From DATDDB01 sp041490205 (lineage in GTDB: Bacteria; Pseudomonadota; Gammaproteobacteria; Burkholderiales; Gallionellaceae): a stretch of DNA of 10,424 nucleotides. Every line of letters starts with the position of its first letter. Position 1 is the first letter of the stretch. Shown piece by piece: positions 5,318 through 10,424 of this stretch. The notes beneath the pieces were generated by a model. That model saw only the letters and a list, made by a program, of their open reading frames with translations, did no database searches and had not been told where the DNA came from. The stretch is from the NCBI GenBank assembly GCA_041490205.1, contig JBGPSQ010000093.1, positions 1-10,424 on the forward strand. The letters run 5' to 3'. Made by a program: the position numbers and the translations under genes.

Positions 5318-6712
5318 TTACTGGCCTAATTGGGCGACGATGCAGCGATTGCGTCCGGATTCCTTAGCCTGGTACAGCGCGGCATCGGCCCCCCTGATCA
5401 GCCGTTCAAAATCGGGGTGACCGTCATAACAGGCAATCCCGGCGCTGACGGTTACCTTGGTGGTGTCCGTCGCCGCCACTCTCATCGACGCTTGCTCGAC
5501 TTTGCGGCGGATGTGCTCGGCCACCTCCATGGTTTTCTGCGGAGATATTTCGACCAGCACGATCAGCAACTCTTCCCCGCCGAAGCGGAAGACGAAATCC
5601 CCGGCACGGACGCAGGAAGATATGATCTCGGCGAATTGCTGCAGAATCATGTCTCCCGCGGCATGTCCCCAAGTGTCGTTGATGCTCTTGAAATGATCGA
5701 TGTCGAGCATGATCAGGGAGAATTGGGTATGGTTCTGCCGCGCAATGTGCACTTCGCGCGCCAGCACTGAGGGCAGGAAACGGCGGTTTAGCAGGTGTGT
5801 GAGGGTGTCGCGCCCCGATTCGATCTGGATGAATTGCTCGAACATTTCACCCAGCAGGAAGTCTATCTGTCCGATCTTGTGATCCATTTCCTGGATGGCC
5901 GCCATGCGCGCCGCAGGATCGCCTGCCGGGCCGCTCATCCCGGAAAACAACTGGTCGATTTCCTCGATATAACGCTTGATTCTCCCGATTTCCGGGGACT
6001 CTTCGAAAATGACCGAGGCTTTGTGCTCAAACCATATGCCGAAATCCGACATTCCCAGGTTGTTGCGCAACTCCATCTGTGCGCCGTTGAGATGGCGGAT
6101 CAGCATCTGGTGCGCCCATTCGTGCAATGCGGCGCGCTGCTTTTCGCGTTCCGCGATCAGGTTTTGCCCATAGGCAAACAGCTTATATGCCTCGTCAGAG
6201 CGCGCGTACCTTTCGGAATCGAATACATAGGATGTGGTCATGGCATCGAGCGTGACGTTGATTATCTCCTCGACATACATGACAGCGGCAATCAGGTCAT
6301 GCCGCTCAAGGTCAGAATGTATCAGCAGTTCCGAGATATTCCGGCGGATGAGCCTCGCACCGTAGGAAACCAGTTCGATCGGTATCTTGATGCGCGCATG
6401 CACTGCACCTACATGGCATTGCTTGCGAAAAATTTCTGCCGCGTTCTCGCCGCCCTCAAAAAGATCAACCAGCCATTGCTGCATGGATGCGTGCAATTTT
6501 TGCTGGACCATCTCGCTATCGATGAACGCCAGCGCTTCCTCGTCATGGATCATGGCGTCATAAAACCGGTCGGCCAGTGTGGCCCTGTGTTTTTCTACGA
6601 CCTCTTTTATGGCATCCCTGATTGTTGCCGGCGTGGATTCATGCAAATTCACCCATTCGGCAACGAATAACTGCTCTTTGGTTTTCTTCACATCTCCCCC
6701 TGCCTGACGCAT
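5318..6712 (-). CDS. DosC-like globin-coupled oxygen-sensing diguanylate cyclase
   Basis: This encodes a 464-residue c-di-GMP synthase with the same three-part layout as E. coli DosC (YddV, 460 aa). The N-terminal heme globin sensor (about 18-165) keeps the equivalents of the DosC heme residues: proximal His105 in VHARIKIP, distal Tyr51 in RFYDAM, and Leu73 in KLHASMQQW. A middle domain spans about 170-300 (SDFGIWFEHKA). The C-terminal GGDEF domain runs from DTLTHLLNRRFLP (302-314) through DIDHFKSINDTWGHAAGD (337-354). It has an intact GGEEL active site (378-382) and an RxxD inhibitory site (R369, D372), so it should be active and product-inhibited. It lies 10 bp downstream of selD on the same strand, so co-transcription is likely. 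The ATG at 6712 has no ribosome binding site. A GTG at 6691 (seven codons in) is preceded by AGGGGG at 4 bases and may be the real start. Confidence 0.92.
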   Translation of the reverse strand: MRQAGGDVKKTKEQLFVAEWVNLHESTPATIRDAIKEVVEKHRATLADRFYDAMIHDEEALAFIDSEMVQQKLHASMQQWLVDLFEGGENAAEIFRKQCHVGAVHARIKIPIELVSYGARLIRRNISELLIHSDLERHDLIAAVMYVEEIINVTLDAMTTSYVFDSERYARSDEAYKLFAYGQNLIAEREKQRAALHEWAHQMLIRHLNGAQMELRNNLGMSDFGIWFEHKASVIFEESPEIGRIKRYIEEIDQLFSGMSGPAGDPAARMAAIQEMDHKIGQIDFLLGEMFEQFIQIESGRDTLTHLLNRRFLPSVLAREVHIARQNHTQFSLIMLDIDHFKSINDTWGHAAGDMILQQFAEIISSCVRAGDFVFRFGGEELLIVLVEISPQKTMEVAEHIRRKVEQASMRVAATDTTKVTVSAGIACYDGHPDFERLIRGADAALYQAKESGRNRCIVAQLGQ

Positions 6713-6722
6713 ACGCTGCGTT

Positions 6723-7766
6723 TTATTTTACGCCTATTCGCGGCATGCCTTTCTTGATATTTCCAATGACACACGCCCCTGAAAATCCGGCGGCATGGAA
6801 AGATTCCAGCACCTCATCCGCCGCCTCTGGCGCACAGGCAACCAGCAGGCCGCCGCTGGTCTGCGGGTCGCACAGAAGCTTGCGCTGCCATTCGGGAAAA
6901 CCTTGAGGCAAATCCACTTCCGCGCCATAGCTTTTCCAGTTGCGATCAGCCGCTCCGGTGGCATAGCCCTGCTGCGCCAGTTCCAGCGCAAAAGACAGGA
7001 TGGGCACGTCGCCGAAGCGCAATTCCGCGCCCAGCTTTGAGCCCCGGCAGATTTCCAGCAGGTGGCCAAGCAGAGCGAAACCTGTGACATCGGTCATGGC
7101 ATGCACTTGCGGCATGGCAGCCAGCCGCATGCCGACGTGGTTGAGCTGGGTGGTGGTCTCCAGCATCTGGCGGTAGCCTGCGTCATTCAGCTTGCCCTTT
7201 TTCAGCGCCGCGCTCAGAACGCCCACGCCCAGCGGTTTGCCGAGTATCAGCACATCCCCGTCTTTAGCACGGTCATTGCGCTTGACGTGATCGGGATGAA
7301 CGATGCCCACCGCAGCCAGGCCATAGATCGGCTCCGGCGTGTCTATCGAGTGCCCGCCCGCCAGCGGGATATTCGCGGCGTCGCACACCGAAGCGCCCCC
7401 GGCCAGAATTTCCTGTATGGTCGCCAAGGGCAATTTGTCTATAGGCATGCCGACCACGGCGAGCGCAAGAATGGGCGTGGCGCCCATGGCATACACGTCG
7501 GAGAGCGCATTGGTGGCTGCAATGCGCCCGAAATCGCGAGCATCGTCCACGATGGGCATGAAAAAATCGGTGGTGACGACGATTGCCTGCGATTCGTTGA
7601 GCTTGTAAACGGCGGCATCGTCGCTGTTTTCGGTGCCGACCAGCAGGTTCGGGTAAGATGGCGGCCTCGGCATGGCGGCCAGCATTTCGGCCAGCACCGA
7701 GGGGGCGATCTTGCAGCCGCAGCCGCCGCCGTGGGAATATTGAGTAAGTTTTATAGGATTAGTCAT
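6723..7766 (-). CDS. selD: Selenide, water dikinase (selenophosphate synthetase)
   Basis: This encodes a 347-residue SelD, the same length as the E. coli enzyme. It converts selenide, ATP and water to selenophosphate, AMP and phosphate, the activated selenium donor for selenocysteine and selenouridine synthesis. The N-terminal loop YSHGGGCGCK (10-19) carries the catalytic cysteine (Cys16) and lysine (Lys19). It is the Cys form, not a selenocysteine form. Further AIRS-superfamily features are ATP-binding aspartates around NSDDAAVYKL (47-56), TTDFFMP (65-71), the LAGGHSID segment, and the C-terminal DPQTSGGLL. The ATG at 7764-7766 aligns with E. coli SelD; there is no clear Shine-Dalgarno sequence. 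Instead it is the last of three repeated TTGAAATGA units. It is divergent from mnmH, which uses its product, with 43 bp between them, and is followed by the dosC-like gene. Confidence 0.97.
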   Translation of the reverse strand: MTNPIKLTQYSHGGGCGCKIAPSVLAEMLAAMPRPPSYPNLLVGTENSDDAAVYKLNESQAIVVTTDFFMPIVDDARDFGRIAATNALSDVYAMGATPILALAVVGMPIDKLPLATIQEILAGGASVCDAANIPLAGGHSIDTPEPIYGLAAVGIVHPDHVKRNDRAKDGDVLILGKPLGVGVLSAALKKGKLNDAGYRQMLETTTQLNHVGMRLAAMPQVHAMTDVTGFALLGHLLEICRGSKLGAELRFGDVPILSFALELAQQGYATGAADRNWKSYGAEVDLPQGFPEWQRKLLCDPQTSGGLLVACAPEAADEVLESFHAAGFSGACVIGNIKKGMPRIGVK

Positions 7767-7800
7767 TTCAAATGCAGGGTCATTTCAAAACCTGGTTCAT
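7763..7800 (-). other. Two chained six-codon ORFs leading into selD
   Basis: On the minus strand an ATG at 7800 opens a six-codon frame (MNQVLK) whose TGA stop at 7780 overlaps, as ATGA, a second ATG at 7783. That opens another six-codon frame (MTLHLK), whose TGA at 7763 again overlaps, as ATGA, the selD start at 7766. Both end in Leu-Lys-stop. No ribosome binding site precedes the first. Whether they are translated is unknown; they could be leader ORFs coupling ribosomes into selD, or by-products of the repeated sequence. Confidence 0.35.
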
Positions 7801-7806
7801 TTCAAA
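7764..7806. repeat. Three direct repeats between selD and mnmH
   Basis: The 9-base word CATTTCAAA occurs at 7764-7772, 7781-7789 and 7798-7806, at exact 17-base steps. The matches extend two bases leftwards in the first two copies (GTCATTTCAAA) and one in the third. They fill nearly all of the 43-bp gap between the divergent selD and mnmH start codons, and the first copy contains the selD start codon itself. They could be binding sites for a regulator of both genes or the result of a local triplication of the selD start region. Confidence 0.7.
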
Positions 7807-7809
7807 ATT

Positions 7810-8853
7810 ATGCGTGAAGCAAAAGACGTAACCGTAGCACAACTCTCCGGTTACGACGACATTATAGACGTACGTTCACCCGCCGAGTATGCGGAAGACC
7901 ACATCCCGGGCGCGATCAACTCACCGGTGCTGGATAACGAGGAGCGCGCACTGGTCGGCACGCTGTATGTGCAGGCTTCTCAGTTCGAGGCCAAGAAACG
8001 CGGCGCGGCGCTGATCTCGCGCAATATCGCTCGTCACCTGGAAACCCTGTTCAAAGACAAGCCCAAAAACTGGAAGCCGCTGGTCTATTGCTGGCGCGGC
8101 GGGCAACGCAGCGGGGCGATGTCGCACATCCTGGCTCAAATCGGCTGGAACACGTCGCGGCTGGAAGGCGGCTACAAAGCCTATCGCCGCCATGTCATTA
8201 CCGAATTGCAGCGCTTGCCCGCCAATTTCGCTTTCCGCGTGGTATGTGGAGCGACCGGTTCCGGCAAGAGCCGCCTGTTGGCCGCACTGCACGAACAGGG
8301 TGCGCAGGTGCTGGATCTGGAACAATTGGCAAAGCATCGCGGCTCGCTACTGGGCAACCTGCCGGATGAGCCGCAGCCTTCGCAAAAAATGTTCGACAGC
8401 CTGGTTTGGGACACACTGCGCGGCTTCGATGACCAGCGCCCGGTGTTAGTCGAGGCGGAAAGCAAGAAGATAGGCTCGCTCGCCGTGCCGGATGCCCTGC
8501 TCGAAGCCATGCGCGCCGCCGAATGCATTTTGATCGAAGCGCCCGTGCCTGCGCGCGTCAAGCTGCTGATGGAAGATTATGGGCATTTTCTGCGCGATCC
8601 AGCCCTGCTCGCGCAGCGGCTTGCACCGCTGGCCGATTTGCACGGGCACAAGGTCATCTCCGAATGGAATACACTGGCCGAAGAGGGAAAATGGGAGACG
8701 CTGGTTGAAGATTTATTGGTGCGTCATTACGACCCTGCCTACCGCCGCTCCACCTCGGCAAATTTCCTGCGGCTCAAGGAGGCTGCGGTATTGCAACTGC
8801 CCACACTGGACGTGGGGCAGTTAAGCAAGGCGAGTGCGGCGTTGTTGGCGTAA
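7810..8853 (+). CDS. mnmH: tRNA 2-selenouridine synthase
   Basis: This encodes a 347-residue MnmH (SelU, YbbB). It replaces the sulfur of 5-substituted 2-thiouridine at the tRNA wobble position 34 with selenium, using selenophosphate, through a geranylated intermediate. The N-terminal rhodanese domain (about 5-130) has IIDVRSPAEYAEDHIPGAIN (18-37) and the catalytic loop YCWRGGQRSGAM with Cys94 (E. coli Cys97). The C-terminal P-loop domain has a Walker A GATGSGKS at 147-154, followed by LDLEQLAKHRGS (168-179). The ATG at 7810 is the natural start for the family; no Shine-Dalgarno sequence is visible. It is divergent from selD, which makes its substrate. It ends 56 bp before acnA with no clear terminator. 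Confidence 0.96.
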   Translation: MREAKDVTVAQLSGYDDIIDVRSPAEYAEDHIPGAINSPVLDNEERALVGTLYVQASQFEAKKRGAALISRNIARHLETLFKDKPKNWKPLVYCWRGGQRSGAMSHILAQIGWNTSRLEGGYKAYRRHVITELQRLPANFAFRVVCGATGSGKSRLLAALHEQGAQVLDLEQLAKHRGSLLGNLPDEPQPSQKMFDSLVWDTLRGFDDQRPVLVEAESKKIGSLAVPDALLEAMRAAECILIEAPVPARVKLLMEDYGHFLRDPALLAQRLAPLADLHGHKVISEWNTLAEEGKWETLVEDLLVRHYDPAYRRSTSANFLRLKEAAVLQLPTLDVGQLSKASAALLA

Positions 8854-8869
8854 TCGCTCTCACGCCGCG

Positions 8870-8890
8870 TATAATTACACCTTCTGTAAT
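8870..8890 (+). promoter_or_regulatory. acnA -10 box with overlapping palindrome
   Basis: A perfect TATAAT at 8870-8875 lies 34 bases before the acnA start. The -35 is weak (TTGGCG at 8845-8850, 19-base spacer). Directly over the expected start of transcription (about 8882) is an inverted repeat, ATTACA (8874-8879), CCTTC, TGTAAT (8885-8890). Its position straddling the start point suits an operator better than an RNA stem. The regulator is unknown. Confidence 0.5.
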
Positions 8891-8909
8891 CGCTTTTCCG
8901 GAGCCAGCC

Positions 8910-10424
8910 ATGTCGCACAATCTATTCAATAGCCGCCAAACCTTCAATCTTACCAATGGCAAGCAGGGCACGTTGTATTCCCTGCCCGCGCTGGAAAAGG
9001 CCGGGGTTGGAAAAATATCGCGCTTGCCAGTATCCATCCGCATCGTGCTGGAATCGGTCCTGCGCAATTGCGATGGCAAGAAGGTGACCGAGCAGCATGT
9101 GCGGCAACTGACGAACTGGCTGCCGAACGCCGCCCGCACCGAGGAAATCCCTTTCGTGGTGGCGCGCATCGTGCTGCAGGATTTCACCGGCGTGCCCTTG
9201 CTGGCCGACCTCGCCGCGATGCGCGATGCCGCCGCAAAAATGGGCAAGGATCCCAAGATCATCGAGCCGCTGGTGCCCGTAAACCTGGTGGTGGACCATT
9301 CCGTGCAGGTTGATTACTACAACCGCCCCGATGCGCTGCGGCTAAACATGGAAATGGAATTTTCGCGCAATAGCGAGCGCTACCGCTTCATGAAATGGGG
9401 TATGCAGGCATTCGATACCTTCAAGGTGGTGCCACCCGGCATCGGCATCGTGCACCAGGTCAATCTCGAATATCTGGCGCGCGGCGTGCTGCAAAAAGAT
9501 GGCGTGACTTATCCCGATACGCTGGTCGGCACCGATAGCCACACCACGATGATTAACGGCATCGGCGTGGTTGGCTGGGGCGTGGGCGGCATCGAGGCGG
9601 AAGCCGGGATGCTGGGGCAGCCGGTGTATTTCCTGACGCCGGATGTGGTCGGCGTGCATCTGAAAGGCAAGCTGCGCGAAGGGGTGCTGGCAACCGATCT
9701 GGTGCTGACCGTTACCGAATTGCTGCGCAAGCAGAAAGTGGTGGGCAAATTTGTCGAGTTTTTCGGCGAAGGCACTGCTGCCCTCACCCTGCCCGACCGC
9801 GCGACCATCGCCAACATGGCACCGGAATACGGCGCGACCATGGGTTTCTTCCCGGTGGACGATGTCACCGTCAATTTCATGCGCAACACCGGGCGCACCG
9901 CCGACGAAGTGGATGCCTTCGAAGCCTATTTCAAGGCGCAGGGGCTGTTCGGCATTCCGCAGGCAGGCAGCATAGATTACAGCAGCGTGGTGGAACTCGA
10001 CCTTTCCAGCATCGAGCCTTCGCTGGCAGGTCCGAAGCGCCCGCAGGATCGCGTGGCATTGAAGGCGATGAAGGAAACCTTCAACACCCTGTTCAGCAAA
10101 CCAGTCGCGGAAAACGGCTTCAACAAGCCCGCCGCCGAACTGAACAAGCGCTACACCACCGCAATGCCGGATCGCAGCAACGGGGTATGCATCCCCATTT
10201 CCGGCGGCGGCTCACAGCAAGACGCAAAAATGCGCACTGAAATGACCATGGCGGATGAGCACCCCACTGCGTCCACACGCCGCGAATCGGCGGACGAGAT
10301 GTTGCCCCCGGTCGAGATCGGCCATGGCGACGTGCTGATCGCGGCGATTACGAGCTGCACCAACACCTCCAACCCCAGCGTGTTGCTGGCCGCAGGATTG
10401 CTGGCGAAGAAGGCGGTGGCAAAG
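8910..10424 (+). CDS. acnA: Aconitate hydratase AcnA (5' part, runs off the window)
   Basis: The first 505 codons of an AcnA/IRP1-type aconitase, which interconverts citrate and isocitrate through cis-aconitate with a [4Fe-4S] cluster in the TCA cycle. The N-terminus is MSHNLFNSRQTFNL, with family blocks RIVLESVLRNCDG, VPVNLVVDHSVQVDYY, KWGMQAFDTFKVVPPGIGIVHQVNLEYL, TLVGTDSHTTMINGIGVVGWGVGGIEAEAGMLGQ and SLAGPKRPQDRVAL. The first cluster ligand, Cys483, is in TSCTNTSNPS near the right edge; the paired CxxC ligands lie beyond it. GGAG sits 6 bases before the ATG. Between SLAGPKRPQDRVAL and the SCTNTSNP motif the protein is roughly 50 residues longer than E. coli AcnA as I remember it, so this linker holds an insertion. 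The frame is open to the last base. Confidence 0.96.
   Translation, partial: MSHNLFNSRQTFNLTNGKQGTLYSLPALEKAGVGKISRLPVSIRIVLESVLRNCDGKKVTEQHVRQLTNWLPNAARTEEIPFVVARIVLQDFTGVPLLADLAAMRDAAAKMGKDPKIIEPLVPVNLVVDHSVQVDYYNRPDALRLNMEMEFSRNSERYRFMKWGMQAFDTFKVVPPGIGIVHQVNLEYLARGVLQKDGVTYPDTLVGTDSHTTMINGIGVVGWGVGGIEAEAGMLGQPVYFLTPDVVGVHLKGKLREGVLATDLVLTVTELLRKQKVVGKFVEFFGEGTAALTLPDRATIANMAPEYGATMGFFPVDDVTVNFMRNTGRTADEVDAFEAYFKAQGLFGIPQAGSIDYSSVVELDLSSIEPSLAGPKRPQDRVALKAMKETFNTLFSKPVAENGFNKPAAELNKRYTTAMPDRSNGVCIPISGGGSQQDAKMRTEMTMADEHPTASTRRESADEMLPPVEIGHGDVLIAAITSCTNTSNPSVLLAAGLLAKKAVAK

Noticed and set aside
5795..6670. 291-codon plus-strand frame opposite the dosC-like gene
   Set aside because: It is antisense to a gene whose globin and GGDEF residues are all intact. 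It has no domain of its own and no convincing ribosome binding site.
6723..7766. SelD as a selenoprotein with in-frame UGA
   Set aside because: The active-site codons read Cys-Gly-Cys with no internal TGA, so no recoding is needed.
7062..7817. 251-codon plus-strand frame opposite selD, running into the mnmH start
   Set aside because: It is a His/Gln/Arg-rich shadow of selD with no family resemblance. The selD reading is certain.
1..10424. Mobile element, CRISPR array, toxin-antitoxin or phage-defence system
   Set aside because: I found no transposase, integrase, spaced repeat array or paired small toxin/antitoxin frames. All substantial frames are housekeeping, selenium, efflux or signalling genes.

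Overview
This window looks like ordinary chromosome from a betaproteobacterium with fairly high GC. A Nitrosomonadales or Gallionellaceae-like organism is my best guess. It rests on the protein families, the codon style and the yceF/yceD-rpmF gene order, not on any database match. Coding density is very high, no gene-free stretch reaches 300 bases, and I see no insertion sequence, prophage, CRISPR array, tRNA or rRNA.

Layout, left to right. (1) Positions 73-813, minus strand: rpmF (ribosomal protein L32) preceded by yceD (DUF177). plsX would normally come next, beyond the left edge. (2) Positions 871-1473, plus strand: yceF, a Maf-family nucleotide pyrophosphatase divergent from yceD as in E. 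coli. (3) Positions 1555-2178, minus strand: a stand-alone COG1926-type phosphoribosyltransferase, separated from yceF by hairpins. (4) Positions 2353-5299, plus strand: a marR-emrA-emrB efflux operon whose promoter carries two tandem 15-bp palindromes, probably the repressor's own operators. (5) Positions 5318-7766, minus strand: selD (selenophosphate synthetase) followed 10 bp later by a dosC-like, heme-globin-coupled diguanylate cyclase. (6) Positions 7810-8853, plus strand: mnmH/selU (tRNA 2-selenouridine synthase), divergent from selD. (7) Positions 8910 to the end, plus strand: the 5' part of acnA (aconitase).

How the genes connect. SelD makes selenophosphate, and MnmH uses it to turn 2-thiouridine into 2-selenouridine at the tRNA wobble base, so the divergent selD/mnmH pair is a complete selenium-to-tRNA module. 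No selA or selB is visible here. The oxygen-sensing c-di-GMP synthase sits in the same apparent transcription unit as selD, which is unexpected. The marR-emrA-emrB set is a self-contained regulated drug-export unit that still needs an outer-membrane TolC-type partner from elsewhere.

I do not see an obviously new multi-gene system. The most unusual local structure is the 43-bp selD/mnmH intergenic region. It holds three copies of a 9-bp word at exact 17-bp steps. On the selD strand these create two chained six-codon ORFs joined by ATGA overlaps that run straight into the selD start codon.
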